A stretch of 64,000 bases of DNA from TMED14 sp002378565 (GTDB lineage Bacteria > Bacteroidota > Bacteroidia > Flavobacteriales > Schleiferiaceae): positions 806,001 through 870,000 of the forward strand of contig OX044356.1 of the NCBI GenBank assembly GCA_943846715.1, given 5' to 3'. The position numbers and the translations under genes were made by a program. Of the stretch, positions 27,122-36,056 are shown one piece after another (positions within the stretch are counted from its first letter, which is position 1; each line of letters opens with the position of its first letter). The notes under the pieces were generated by a model. The model worked only from the letters and a program-made list of their open reading frames with translations. It did not search any database and was not told the origin of the DNA.

Positions 27122-28389
27122 TGGATTGATTGAATGGGTTGGCCATGGGCATTGGTGAAACCATGATCGGGGTGGAACGAATACCGGTAGGTGCCGCGAT
27201 TGCGGTATCCCTGCACAACTCTTTCAGGGATAAACAGTCGGCGTGGCCCTTGAACGGCGTGGGGATTTTTTTCGTCATGGAGGGCATTGAGCAAGAATGC
27301 GCTGTCATAGCCCAGCCATTCCCATCGACCTGGCTCATGTCCCGTCAATGACCACATGGCATCAATAGCTTGAGAATGGCTAGCGTCTGGCAAGGCTGTT
27401 GTCTGCACCCACGTGAAGGGGAAACGCAGCAAGACGGAAGGCATGCTCACCGTCCGATTGACAGCATCTTGATGCAGCAAAAGCTGGGTAGCATGGGGCT
27501 CGCGATTCTTGATGACTTTAAGGATGGAAAACAGCTCTGTGGCGCTGACATCTAAAAGCAGACTCACTTGGCTGCTGTCTTCCCATAGGGGGTGATGCTT
27601 CCATAGCGTGTCAGCTAGACTGACAAGGGTGATGGATGAACTGTCACCCGCCCAGGCATGGTAACCCTGCATGAAGGCTTGGAATCTGAGATCTGCTTTC
27701 TCCCTGAAACGGGGATTATCTGCAGACTGAAAAACCAGGATTTGCTTGTTGCTTTGATCAACATGTTTGATGGAATCAACTTTGGCCAGGCTATCCTTCT
27801 GCAAGAATTCACCATAAGCCAATTCAACCTGATCAATGGCCACAATGGCACCAAGGCGCTCCATGGCATCCATGGCAGACGCAGACGCTGTGAGAACAAC
27901 TTCACTGCTATCTGCTGCTTCTACAACATGTTTAGACAAAGGGCTGAGGATGCGAAAGCCTTTCGCCTGGCTGGCGAGTTCAGTCACTGATCGACTATGA
28001 AGAGGCCCTATGACCCATTGGGCACCCTGTTCATTCACCCATTGCGCAAATTGTGCAGGCGTCAAGTGCCAGTTATCTGTTGCAATGATGCTGTCATGAT
28101 CCATGCCTGATGGATGAATCCAATACCGGTTCTCGTTGCGGCGGTATTCCACGATGTGTAGTTGAATCTGCTCGCTGTCATTGCTGGAATTCAGGGATTC
28201 CACGGCAGCACTGAACCCTTGGTAAAAACCCATGGATATCGAATGGTTGGCCTCATAGCTGTGACCAGATGCAGAGTCAGACAACCCTGTCTCAAACGGC
28301 AATGCAATGACCCACGGGCGTTGTGACAACGCCTGTCCTTGCAGCATTGCAGGTAGACAGATCCATGCGATAAGCCAAGCGCGTTTCAT
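27118..28389 (-). CDS. secreted type-1 periplasmic-binding-protein-fold protein
   Basis: After a signal peptide (MKRAWLIAWICLPAMLQGQ) the 423-residue protein resembles Bacteroidota substrate-binding proteins of the branched-chain amino-acid/LppC type: AVESLNSSNDSEQIQLHIVE, then WVIGPLHSRSVTELAS and FRILSPLSKHVVE, and later LVSLADTLWKHHP. No ligand can be assigned. No permease is nearby, so it may be a sensor or scaffold rather than a transporter part. Both ends overlap neighbours by four bases (guaA stop ATGA; pepD start), giving a tightly coupled three-gene unit. The Met at 28389 is preferred to one two codons earlier. Confidence 0.75.
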   Translation of the reverse strand: MKRAWLIAWICLPAMLQGQALSQRPWVIALPFETGLSDSASGHSYEANHSISMGFYQGFSAAVESLNSSNDSEQIQLHIVEYRRNENRYWIHPSGMDHDSIIATDNWHLTPAQFAQWVNEQGAQWVIGPLHSRSVTELASQAKGFRILSPLSKHVVEAADSSEVVLTASASAMDAMERLGAIVAIDQVELAYGEFLQKDSLAKVDSIKHVDQSNKQILVFQSADNPRFREKADLRFQAFMQGYHAWAGDSSSITLVSLADTLWKHHPLWEDSSQVSLLLDVSATELFSILKVIKNREPHATQLLLHQDAVNRTVSMPSVLLRFPFTWVQTTALPDASHSQAIDAMWSLTGHEPGRWEWLGYDSAFLLNALHDEKNPHAVQGPRRLFIPERVVQGYRNRGTYRYSFHPDHGFTNAHGQPIQSIQ

Positions 28390-29915
28390 TCCCATTCAAT
28401 GGTTGCTGGTGGCTTGCTGCTGATATCATAAACCACGCGATTGACGCCTTTCACTTTGTTGATGATGGTATTGGATAAGCGGCCCAAGAAATCGTAAGGC
28501 AGATGCACCCAGTCAGCTGTCATGCCGTCCGTACTGCTGACAGCACGCAGTGCAACCACGTTTTCATAGCTTCTCTCATCACCCATCACACCGACACTTT
28601 TTGTGTCTAGCAACATGGCTCCAGCCTGCCACACCGCATCGTAAAGCCCTTGATCCTTGAGTCCTTCGATGAACAAATGATCCACCTCTTGAAGTACACG
28701 AACTTTTTCAGGGGTAACGTCACCCAAAATACGAATGGCCAATCCAGGTCCAGGGAAGGGATGGCGACCAAGCAAATCATGGGAAAGCCCCATGGCTTTA
28801 CCCACCCGACGAACTTCATCCTTGAAAAGCGAGCGCAAAGGCTCAACGATAGACAATTTCATGAAATCGGGCAAGCCACCTACATTGTGGTGGGATTTGA
28901 TGGTCGCAGAAGGACCATTGACACTTACCGACTCAATAACATCAGGGTAGATGGTTCCTTGACCTAAAAAGGCTACACCTTCAATCGCCTTCGCTTCTTC
29001 ATCAAATGTCTCAATGAAAACGCGACCAATGACCTTTCGCTTGGTCTCTGGGTCACTGATTCCAGCGAGCTCCGAAAGGAAAACCTCAGAGGCATCCACC
29101 CCTTTAACCTGCAATCCCATGCCGTCATACTGCTTCAATACTGAATCAAATTCATCCTTGCGCAGCAGTCCATTATTGACAAAAATGCAGTACAGGCGAT
29201 CACCAATGGCTTTGGACAGCAGCACGGCTGCAACCGTGCTATCAACACCTCCACTCAGCCCTAATACCACCTTCCCGTCGCCAACTTGTGCACGCAAGGC
29301 ATCTACCGTTGTATCAACGAAGGAGTCAGGGGTCCAAGTCGGCTTGCAACCTGCAATATCCATCACAAAGTTGCTCAGAATCTCCTTGCCATGCTCAGAG
29401 TGATGAACCTCTGGATGGAATTGTAAAGCATAGGTATCCTCTCCTTCAAATCGGTAGGCTGCAATGCGAACGTCCTTGGTTGAACCCTCAATGACTGCGC
29501 CTTCCGGCAAGGCTGTGATGGTGTCTCCATGGCTCATCCACACGCAGCTTTCTAGGCTGACGCCTTGGAGTAAACGACTGGATTTATCAACATGAGACAT
29601 GGTGGCACGGCCGTATTCGCGATGCTCACTTCGTGACACATTGCCACCTCGAGTTTTCGCCAAGTACTGTGCGCCATAGCAGATGGCCAACAAAGGGATT
29701 TTACCTAACAATTGAGACAGGTCAGGGTCTGGCGCATCCACTTCCAAAGTAGAAAATGGCGAACCACTGAGAATCACGGCCTTGAATGTCGTTAAATCAT
29801 CGGGTAGATGATGGAAGGGGTGAATCTCACAGTAAACATTCAATTCACGCACCCGCCGAGCAATCAACTGGGTGTATTGTGAACCAAAATCAAGGATAAG
29901 TATTGCGTTTGCCAT
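28386..29915 (-). CDS. guaA: GMP synthase (glutamine-hydrolysing)
   Basis: GuaA aminates XMP to GMP. The class I amidotransferase domain has the nucleophile in LAICYGAQYLAKTRGG and its His-Glu pair in FHPEVHHSE. The ATP-pyrophosphatase loop is GLSGGVDSTVAA near 214. The C-terminal dimer domain includes GRHPFPGPGLAIRI and ends in KPPATIEWE, as in all GuaA proteins. Length is 509. An exact TATCTTTG box ends five bases before the ATG, so the message may be leaderless. Confidence 0.97.
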   Translation of the reverse strand: MANAILILDFGSQYTQLIARRVRELNVYCEIHPFHHLPDDLTTFKAVILSGSPFSTLEVDAPDPDLSQLLGKIPLLAICYGAQYLAKTRGGNVSRSEHREYGRATMSHVDKSSRLLQGVSLESCVWMSHGDTITALPEGAVIEGSTKDVRIAAYRFEGEDTYALQFHPEVHHSEHGKEILSNFVMDIAGCKPTWTPDSFVDTTVDALRAQVGDGKVVLGLSGGVDSTVAAVLLSKAIGDRLYCIFVNNGLLRKDEFDSVLKQYDGMGLQVKGVDASEVFLSELAGISDPETKRKVIGRVFIETFDEEAKAIEGVAFLGQGTIYPDVIESVSVNGPSATIKSHHNVGGLPDFMKLSIVEPLRSLFKDEVRRVGKAMGLSHDLLGRHPFPGPGLAIRILGDVTPEKVRVLQEVDHLFIEGLKDQGLYDAVWQAGAMLLDTKSVGVMGDERSYENVVALRAVSSTDGMTADWVHLPYDFLGRLSNTIINKVKGVNRVVYDISSKPPATIEWE

Positions 29916-29920
29916 GAGAT

Positions 29921-29928
29921 CAAAGATA
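29921..29928 (-). promoter_or_regulatory. TAnnTTTG box directly before guaA
   Basis: TATCTTTG exact match on the minus strand with a five-base spacer (ATCTC) to the guaA ATG. Confidence 0.6.
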
Positions 29929-29936
29929 CCAACAGA

Positions 29937-31493
29937 TCAAGGGTGAATCCACCACCAAACAGGACCTTTAACGTCGATTGTTTCTCGCAGGGTATCCATG
30001 GCTTCTGGCCCCATTTGATGAATCACATCAAGCAAAGTCCAATGCCTTTCTTGAAAATACCCTGAAGGCCACAGGTTGCCCGTCACATGAACCATGCGCT
30101 GGAAATCGCTATCACTGGTCTGGCTCAAATTGCGGCGAACCGCCTCATTCATTCGTCGCTCATGTTTTTCCATGGCGGCAAGCCATCCGTCAACGCGCGG
30201 CTTGAGTGATGGGTAATGGTGCTTGTAAGCCTGCTCAAGCATGCCAGCAAGCTGCTGGGTCAATCGGGAGTCATCCAAGTCAGGTGCTTTGTTGTTTTGC
30301 AGGTATTGCTGACGATGGGATGCCAAATCTCCATGCAGGTCTGCAATGGTCCAACCCAGCTGTTGGTACTTACGCCAAGCTGCATGGGGCCAAAAAGCGA
30401 CCGATTGCCTCAATCGAATTGAGGCATGCAGTGAACCGCTTTGCTTGAAGTAGGGAATCAATTGCAGCCAGTAGGCCATTTCCCCAGCGCCTCCTGTGTA
30501 GGCTACGTTAGGTAAAATGTGTTCTTGGTAAACAGGTCGCAACAAGGCGTCTGGACTGAATCGAGCAGGATCCTCATCAATCAATCGACAAAGATCTTTG
30601 GTTGACCATTGTTCCAGTTTGTTTTGGTAACCGCCTTCATGGGCAACAATTCTAAGCCGCTTACCTGGGTGAGATGTATCAAACAAGGGGCTGTCTTTGA
30701 AAGGTACCGGCATGGCATCCACCTCGTCACCCCACAAGGCAGAAGCTTTGGCTGCAGACTTCATCAATGGCTTTCGCTTGATCACAGCCTTGAATAAACC
30801 ACCGGCCAATGCTTTCAAACGGGTATCGCTAGCATCCAAGCAAAGGATGTCTGGGTAAAGACTCTGTATCAATTGACGATGAGCGACTGCCAAGCCACTT
30901 CCGCAACTGTATGCTGATTGCATGGCATCTATCCATGGTTTAAGGGAGGGTTGATGTGCCATGTCATCAGCCATTGAAGCAATGGCCGGCAAAGCATCTG
31001 ATGCAGGAATCTTTCCCACAGGACCACCAGACATGGCTGAGGCGTAGCGGTAAACCTGGCCGTTAGCATGCATGGACCGAATTTCTTCAAAATCATGGTC
31101 CTCTGTCGCCATCCAAAACAAAGGCACAACTTGCTTGCCTTTTGCTTGCCAATGCTTGGCTAAAGCAAGGGTCTCCAGTATTTTCTCATGGACATACATG
31201 GGGCCTAGACCCAGGCATAACTGATGACCAACCGTGACAGTAACAGCATCAGGCTGCTCAAGCATGGTGATCGCTGCGTGAGCAGGGTGATCCTGAGGAA
31301 GGTTGCCGTGTTGTGAGCGAAGAACGTCCACGAGGACCTGCCTTGCCGTCGGATCGAAAGCTTTTGCCCGTGCTAGAATCTGCTTCGCTGTAATAGGGGA
31401 AAGCAAATCCGTTTGATTGCTCAATCGCTTCATCACCGATCGAGCCCAAGTGTTTAAATCCATGGCCGACATGGCCTGTTTTTCAGCTTTCAT
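29937..31493 (-). CDS. bshC: bacillithiol biosynthesis cysteine-adding enzyme
   Basis: BshC adds cysteine to glucosaminyl-malate, the last step of bacillithiol synthesis. The 518-residue protein has the family core VTVGHQLCLGLGPMYVHEKI and PLFWMATEDHDFEEI. A coiled-coil region around 400-450 and the end FQERHWTLLDVIHQMG are also typical. In the first block most relatives have Gln-Gln where this one has His-Gln. Its ATG overlaps the DUF4294 stop. bshA and bshB are not in the window. Bacillithiol would be the main low-molecular-weight thiol beside thioredoxin (trxA at 61.9 kb). Confidence 0.93.
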   Translation of the reverse strand: MKAEKQAMSAMDLNTWARSVMKRLSNQTDLLSPITAKQILARAKAFDPTARQVLVDVLRSQHGNLPQDHPAHAAITMLEQPDAVTVTVGHQLCLGLGPMYVHEKILETLALAKHWQAKGKQVVPLFWMATEDHDFEEIRSMHANGQVYRYASAMSGGPVGKIPASDALPAIASMADDMAHQPSLKPWIDAMQSAYSCGSGLAVAHRQLIQSLYPDILCLDASDTRLKALAGGLFKAVIKRKPLMKSAAKASALWGDEVDAMPVPFKDSPLFDTSHPGKRLRIVAHEGGYQNKLEQWSTKDLCRLIDEDPARFSPDALLRPVYQEHILPNVAYTGGAGEMAYWLQLIPYFKQSGSLHASIRLRQSVAFWPHAAWRKYQQLGWTIADLHGDLASHRQQYLQNNKAPDLDDSRLTQQLAGMLEQAYKHHYPSLKPRVDGWLAAMEKHERRMNEAVRRNLSQTSDSDFQRMVHVTGNLWPSGYFQERHWTLLDVIHQMGPEAMDTLRETIDVKGPVWWWIHP

Positions 31494-32098
31494 TCTTGAA
31501 AATAGAAAGTGCGTGGTGCCAAAATGCGATCTGCAAAGGCTTGGACCAAGATATACTCTATCAGGGCATCTTCAGGGTGATTGATCGGATCGTAGGTTTT
31601 CATCAAGCTGGCATCGTACCATGTTGCTACGGTTGACCAACTCACTGCTTGCAACCAGCCCCTGTATGTTCGGATCAACTTAAACACGGTCATGTGGGTT
31701 TCACGATGAATCAAAACATACAATATCTGACCTTCCGACGTGGTCAATTGGCGGAGTTCTGGTTCAAACTCATGGCGAAGGAAGCGCTGAAAACGCTTCA
31801 CAAGTCGATGCCGTTTCCAAGGGTTACTTGTTGTGGCAAGGACTGCGTTCATTGTATCTAACTTCTCAGCAGCCAACTTGGCGTAGGGGTAGACTTTAAT
31901 CACCCGGGACCGCAGTATCAAATAGCGCCTTCTAGCTTCTACATCATCAAAAGTTGGATGGGGAGACACCAGCACCTGATCCAACAGCTGCCATGCGACA
32001 GAGTCCCCTGATATCACTGACATCCCAGACTGAACCTGACCCTGCAGTGGCCATGCTGACAGAAGCAGCACGAGGCATGCAAAGCGATGCAAAGGCAT
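31490..32098 (-). CDS. DUF4294 family secreted protein
   Basis: DUF4294 proteins are Bacteroidota-specific and uncharacterised. The domain covers about residues 55-200: ILRSRVIKVYPYAKLAAEKL, VKRFQRFLRHEFEPELRQLT, ILYVLIHRETHMTVFKLIR and DPINHPEDALIEYILVQAF. The Met at 32098 gives a clean signal peptide (MPLHRFACLVLLLSAWPLQG); in-frame Mets at 32122, 32131 and 32137 are alternatives, the last sitting just after a TTACTTTG box (32139-32146). It is the first gene of a two-gene unit with bshC and is divergent from the transaldolase-CBS gene across about 35-70 bases. Confidence 0.85.
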   Translation of the reverse strand: MPLHRFACLVLLLSAWPLQGQVQSGMSVISGDSVAWQLLDQVLVSPHPTFDDVEARRRYLILRSRVIKVYPYAKLAAEKLDTMNAVLATTSNPWKRHRLVKRFQRFLRHEFEPELRQLTTSEGQILYVLIHRETHMTVFKLIRTYRGWLQAVSWSTVATWYDASLMKTYDPINHPEDALIEYILVQAFADRILAPRTFYFQE

Positions 32099-32158
32099 TT
32101 GTTGACTAAGAGCTAAAGACATTGGATTCATCTTCATGCAAAGTAAGGGATGATGGCG

Positions 32159-32166
32159 TATTTTTG
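32159..32166 (+). promoter_or_regulatory. TAnnTTTG box directly before the transaldolase-CBS gene
   Basis: TATTTTTG exact match with a five-base spacer (GCCGC) to the ATG at 32172. Confidence 0.6.
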
Positions 32167-32171
32167 GCCGC

Positions 32172-33182
32172 ATGGAATTGTATTTAGATTCTGCTGACAT
32201 GCAGGAGGTTACTGAGGCGTTTACCTTGAATTTTTTGGCTGGACTAACCACCACCCCCACCTTCATGCAGCGCAATGGTGTGAAAGATTTGAACGCCACC
32301 CTATTGCAGTTGGCCGATAAAGTCCCCATCCTTCAGATTGAGGCCCTTGGCCGTGATTGTGACAGCATTGTTGCAGAAGCTAAGCGCCAGGAGGAACTTG
32401 GTCTGGACCGAAGCAGCACTGTGTACAAAATCCCCATTTCACTTGAAGGCGCTAAGGCATGCAAACAATTGACCGATGAAGGCTTCATGGTCAACCTTCA
32501 TTTGGTTTACACCGTGCAACAAGCCTATTTGGCCATGAATGCCGGTGCAACCTATGTCTGCCCCTTGGTCGGACGTCTGCAAGACCAAGGCATTGATGCT
32601 TTGGACTTGGTGTCACGCATCGTTGACATGAAACACGAGTATGGCTTCGAAACCAAGGTCATGTTTAGCTCAGTCAGACACAATGAGCATGTGAGAAATG
32701 CCATTGACCTTGGCGTGGATGCCATCACCGTTCCGTGGAAAATCCTTAAAACGATGAGCGACAATCACATGACCAGCATGGGAACCGAACAATTCTACCA
32801 GGATCATCACCGGATGAACACGCTCGTTGCTGACGTAATGAAAACACAGGACTGCATGGTTCAGGCAACAAGCCCCATGCAAGACGTCTTATTGAAAATG
32901 ACTGCAAGCGGCTATGGTGCCGTGGTGGTTGTTGACAAACAGCTGAAGCCAATTGGCGTGTTCACAGACGGTGACCTGCGACGATTACTCAGCCAAGGCA
33001 GCCAACCTGACCTCAGTCAAAGCTTGGACAGCATGCATGAGATTGCCACGCCGGCAAGCATTCCTTCAAACTGCACTGTGGAGGATGCCATTGCGGCCAT
33101 GCACAAATTGCACGTGGACCAACTTGTCGTGACAGATGACGCTGTAGCCATTGGCTTGATTGACATTCAAGATTTGCTATGA
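32172..33182 (+). CDS. transaldolase/fructose-6-phosphate-aldolase-like domain fused to a CBS pair
   Basis: Residues 1-210 follow the small transaldolase (FSA/TalC) barrel: MELYLDSADM and AGLTTTPTFMQRNG at the N-terminus. Lys86 in TVYKIPISLEGAK aligns with the Schiff-base lysine. YVCPLVGRLQDQGID supplies the phosphate/substrate-side Arg135, and SSVRHNEHVRNAIDLGVD and ITVPWKILKTM close the barrel. The usual TTNPS is TTTPT here, so the active-site Asn is replaced. Residues 218-336 are two CBS motifs (VADVMKTQDCMVQATSP; GVFTDGDLRRLLSQG; HVDQLVVTDDAVAIGLIDIQ), as found on sugar isomerases such as KdsD. The gene overlaps the following KdsC-like phosphatase by four bases. The pair suggests a keto-sugar phosphate made by aldol transfer and then dephosphorylated; the substrate is unknown. 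Confidence 0.85.
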   Translation: MELYLDSADMQEVTEAFTLNFLAGLTTTPTFMQRNGVKDLNATLLQLADKVPILQIEALGRDCDSIVAEAKRQEELGLDRSSTVYKIPISLEGAKACKQLTDEGFMVNLHLVYTVQQAYLAMNAGATYVCPLVGRLQDQGIDALDLVSRIVDMKHEYGFETKVMFSSVRHNEHVRNAIDLGVDAITVPWKILKTMSDNHMTSMGTEQFYQDHHRMNTLVADVMKTQDCMVQATSPMQDVLLKMTASGYGAVVVVDKQLKPIGVFTDGDLRRLLSQGSQPDLSQSLDSMHEIATPASIPSNCTVEDAIAAMHKLHVDQLVVTDDAVAIGLIDIQDLL

Positions 33183-33787
33183 AAAGATTCAAGGCCCTTG
33201 TGCTCGACTGGGATGGTGTGTTTCACGATGGCCGCAAAGCGGTTGATGGAAGCAGCACCTTTTCAGAGATCGACAGCATGGGCTTGAATATGTTGAGATT
33301 TGCTCATCACCAGCAGCAGGGCATGCCCTTGCCTGTAGCTATTGTCACGGGTGAGCGCAATCCCAGCGCGGAAGCCTTTGCGAAGCGGGAACACCTGGAT
33401 GCTTTTTGCTTTCACGCAAAAGACAAACGATTGGCCATACCCTTCTTGGAAACCCTCTGGGGCATACCGGCTCACGACTGGGCTTTTGTATTTGATGATA
33501 TTCTTGACCTTGGGCTAGCTAAAGAGGTGGCATTCAGGGCTATGGTTCAACGAACAGCCACCCAGGAAACTGTCCAATTCGCGCAGCGAAAAGGCTTAGT
33601 TGACATGGTTTTACAAGGCGATCACGCTGTGCGTGAATTTGCAGAAAGAAACCTGGTTGAAATGGGGCAATTCGATGCAGCTCTGGAAGAGCGCATCGCC
33701 GTTTCCACAAGCTATCTTTCCTATTGGAAAGCTCGGCAAGCGTTACCTACCCTTTTGCAAGACCTCAGCAGCAAAGACTTGCATTAA
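33179..33787 (+). CDS. KdsC-like HAD phosphatase
   Basis: The 202-residue protein has the cap-less HAD layout of 3-deoxy-manno-octulosonate-8-phosphate phosphatase. The nucleophile motif is LVLDWDGVFHDGR (DxD), the second motif is VAIVTGERNPSAE, a lysine is in HAKDKRLAI, and the late motif VFDDILDLGLAKEV has the paired Asp residues. HAVREF near the end echoes the GGxGAVREV tail of KdsC. It is longer and more divergent than true KdsC, which implies a different sugar acid or keto-sugar phosphate substrate. It is translationally coupled to the transaldolase-CBS gene (ATGA). Its TAA overlaps the zapA stop (TTAA at 33784-33787). Confidence 0.82.
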   Translation: MKRFKALVLDWDGVFHDGRKAVDGSSTFSEIDSMGLNMLRFAHHQQQGMPLPVAIVTGERNPSAEAFAKREHLDAFCFHAKDKRLAIPFLETLWGIPAHDWAFVFDDILDLGLAKEVAFRAMVQRTATQETVQFAQRKGLVDMVLQGDHAVREFAERNLVEMGQFDAALEERIAVSTSYLSYWKARQALPTLLQDLSSKDLH

Positions 33788-34110
33788 TCGCTGACTGCAG
33801 GGTCATCGCCCAAAACAGCCTGAAGCTGGGTCTCCATGCTTCGCAAACGATCCAACGTGTCCTCATTCAAGCCCTCCTTAGGAGCTTTGGACGCAGCAAC
33901 TAAGCCGAGCATCTGATTGGCAACTTGCAATGCGCACATGGCAAGGGCATCCTGCTTGTCATTGACTGCGTACTTGTCCTCAAATCGAGACATAGCAGAT
34001 GCAATCATTGAAACCGCTTTTCTAACCCGCTCCTCTTCACTTCTCTCAATGGTCAACGGGTACACACGGTCAGCAATACTTACCTTGATTTTCAACTTAT
34101 CCTTGCTCAT
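33784..34110 (-). CDS. zapA: cell division protein ZapA
   Basis: ZapA binds FtsZ and bundles protofilaments at the Z-ring. The product (108 residues from the Met at 34110) has the ZapA head (KIKVSIADRVYPLTIERSEE, RVRKAVSMIASAM) and a helical tail (QDALAMCALQVANQML). The upstream gene's stop overlaps this ATG (TAATG). The partner upstream is a short coiled-coil protein, as in other Bacteroidota. Confidence 0.9.
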   Translation of the reverse strand: MSKDKLKIKVSIADRVYPLTIERSEEERVRKAVSMIASAMSRFEDKYAVNDKQDALAMCALQVANQMLGLVAASKAPKEGLNEDTLDRLRSMETQLQAVLGDDPAVSD

Positions 34111-34400
34111 TAGGCGTTGAGTTTTGCAATGCAAGTGTTGATTTCCCTCATCCAAACGGTGAGCTGCTTGTTGAGTGATTGCCTTGCGGCCACATCACCG
34201 TTAAAAGCCATCAATAATTGCATATTTTCCATGGCTTGAGTCGCCTCCTTCAAAGCTTCCGCTTGCTTGCCCAATGCTTGATGTGCATTGTCTAAGTCTT
34301 CAGCCTGAGCTTCCAATTCATCCATCTGATGGCGGTAGCGATCAATCAGCTCATGCACCTGATTTTGAACGCTTACGATGTGTTTTTCTGTGCTTGACAT
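34110..34400 (-). CDS. short coiled-coil protein (ZapB-like position)
   Basis: The 96-residue product (starting MSSTEKHIVSVQNQVHEL) is predicted by eye to be a long coiled coil (RYRHQMDELEAQAEDLDNAH, then LGKQAEALKEATQAMENM) with a short C-terminal helix. It is directly coupled to zapA, so a division or Z-ring role is likely but inferred. An earlier in-frame ATG at 34418 lies only two bases after the exact TACCTTTG box (34421-34428); if used, the protein has six more residues. Confidence 0.75.
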   Translation of the reverse strand: MSSTEKHIVSVQNQVHELIDRYRHQMDELEAQAEDLDNAHQALGKQAEALKEATQAMENMQLLMAFNGDVAARQSLNKQLTVWMREINTCIAKLNA

Positions 34401-34420
34401 GTCAGGGTGAATTTCCATTT

Positions 34421-34428
34421 CAAAGGTA
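34421..34428 (-). promoter_or_regulatory. TAnnTTTG box of the coiled-coil-zapA unit
   Basis: TACCTTTG exact on the minus strand. It and the box at 34450-34457 on the plus strand face opposite ways 21 bases apart. Confidence 0.6.
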
Positions 34429-34449
34429 GGACAACTTAAGTCTTGAACC

Positions 34450-34457
34450 TACCTTTG
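34450..34457 (+). promoter_or_regulatory. TAnnTTTG box directly before the M23 peptidase
   Basis: TACCTTTG exact match with a four-base spacer (AGCC) to the ATG at 34462. Confidence 0.6.
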
Positions 34458-34461
34458 AGCC

Positions 34462-36042
34462 ATGCGACGATGGTTGATAACCCTTGGATGGATCTCCTGC
34501 TTCATGCTTCATGCCCAATCTCCCCCGATTACCCATCAGCCCATGGATATACCTGCTTCCATGGCTGGGTCATTTGGTGAGATGCGCCACCACCATTTTC
34601 ATTCCGGTATTGACCTTCGATCTCAGGGAAAAACTGGGCAGATTGTCCGAGCCATGGCAGATGGTCATTTGCGCCGAATCGTGATCAAACCTGGCGGTTT
34701 TGGATGGGCGCTTTACCTGGAACACCCTAGTGGCCACACATCGGTTTATGCTCACCTGAGTGAGTTCAAACAAGCATGGATGGATCATGCAATGGCTTAC
34801 GCAAAAAGGAATCACCGCTATGTGATAGACATACCTGTAACTAAGGGGAAATTCCCCATCAAGGCTGGCGACATCATTGGTCTGAGCGGAAATTCAGGCG
34901 GCTCAGGCGGCCCGCATTTGCATGTGGAATGGCGAGACAGCCAGACAGAAGAACCCTTGAATCCATTGACTTATGGGCTTGTTGTCAATGACAAAGTAGA
35001 ACCTGCAATACGTGGATTGTACGCAAAGTCTACCGAAGGTGTATGGCAACTTCATCGACCAGGAAAAGACAATCAACTTGCAAGCGAACTCATTCTCACA
35101 AGCTGGCAAGATTTGGCATTGGATGTGACCGATCACATGGAGTCCGGCGGTCGGCCCCTAGGCATTCAACGGATCACTTTGCAGGTCGGCGAAAGCATGC
35201 AAACCTTGCACATTCAACGCTTCGCTTTTCACCAAAGCAGAGGGGTTGACGCCTTGATGCACATGGACGTTCAGATGAAAAAGGGTCGACGTTGTTACCG
35301 GATTGTTCCTTTTGCCTTAAAGGATGGGCAGCAGCCAGCGGACATCTGGGAAGGTCGTGGGTCCCTGCCAACACAGGGCAAACACCATTTCACCCTCACT
35401 GTTGAAGATGCACATGGCAATCGGTCAACATTGCATGGCGATGTGCAGCTCAAGCCATTGACCTCTGCCCGATTGACCCATGACTACCGACTGCCTGGAA
35501 GCATACAACAAGGCAGCATGAAGGTTAGCTTCCCAGCGCATTCTTTCACCCACAGTCCGAGTCTCTCTTTGCGCAAAGGTGACAAGCAATGGCAATGGTC
35601 CTTGTCCAGCACTGCGCCCGTGCTCAAGCCCTACACTTACACTTGGACCGTTTCCAAGGAATGGACAGAACCTTTGGATAAAACCCTGTTAATTGTCACT
35701 GATTTTCGCGGTAACCAGTCTCGACTTGTTGGTCGTTTGTTGACGGATGGTCGCCTTCAATTTAGAAGCAAGCAATGGGGTCACATGCAACTAAGCGTCG
35801 ACACCACAGCACCGACCATTCGATGGATTCAACGCCAGGGATCTCTAGCATCCCTTCACCTTGCTGACAATCAGCTGGACATCCAAAGCATGACAGTTAC
35901 CATAAATGGGCAGTGGGTGTGGGCCTACCATGACGCAAAAAACCGACGACTCCAGGTTTCAGATTTACCTGAATCTGGTGAATTGGTTGTTGTGGCAGAA
36001 GATGAAGCAGGCAATGCAACTACCTTTAGGCATTCTTTTTGA
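34462..36042 (+). CDS. M23 family metallopeptidase
   Basis: The signal peptide (MRRWLITLGWISCFMLHAQ) leads into a lysostaphin-type zinc peptidase: HHHFHSGIDLRSQGKTG (His and Asp ligands), VYAHLSEF, and GSGGPHLHVEWRDS (the HxH motif with the third ligand and catalytic His). The residues are intact, so peptidoglycan crosslink hydrolysis is likely. The remaining 350 residues (about 180-526) are beta-rich and include an Ig-like end (DLPESGELVVVAEDEAGN). The gene leads a same-strand set with the carboxypeptidase-like-domain protein and the TonB receptor. Confidence 0.9.
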   Translation: MRRWLITLGWISCFMLHAQSPPITHQPMDIPASMAGSFGEMRHHHFHSGIDLRSQGKTGQIVRAMADGHLRRIVIKPGGFGWALYLEHPSGHTSVYAHLSEFKQAWMDHAMAYAKRNHRYVIDIPVTKGKFPIKAGDIIGLSGNSGGSGGPHLHVEWRDSQTEEPLNPLTYGLVVNDKVEPAIRGLYAKSTEGVWQLHRPGKDNQLASELILTSWQDLALDVTDHMESGGRPLGIQRITLQVGESMQTLHIQRFAFHQSRGVDALMHMDVQMKKGRRCYRIVPFALKDGQQPADIWEGRGSLPTQGKHHFTLTVEDAHGNRSTLHGDVQLKPLTSARLTHDYRLPGSIQQGSMKVSFPAHSFTHSPSLSLRKGDKQWQWSLSSTAPVLKPYTYTWTVSKEWTEPLDKTLLIVTDFRGNQSRLVGRLLTDGRLQFRSKQWGHMQLSVDTTAPTIRWIQRQGSLASLHLADNQLDIQSMTVTINGQWVWAYHDAKNRRLQVSDLPESGELVVVAEDEAGNATTFRHSF

Positions 36043-36056
36043 AAGCAGTCGACCCC

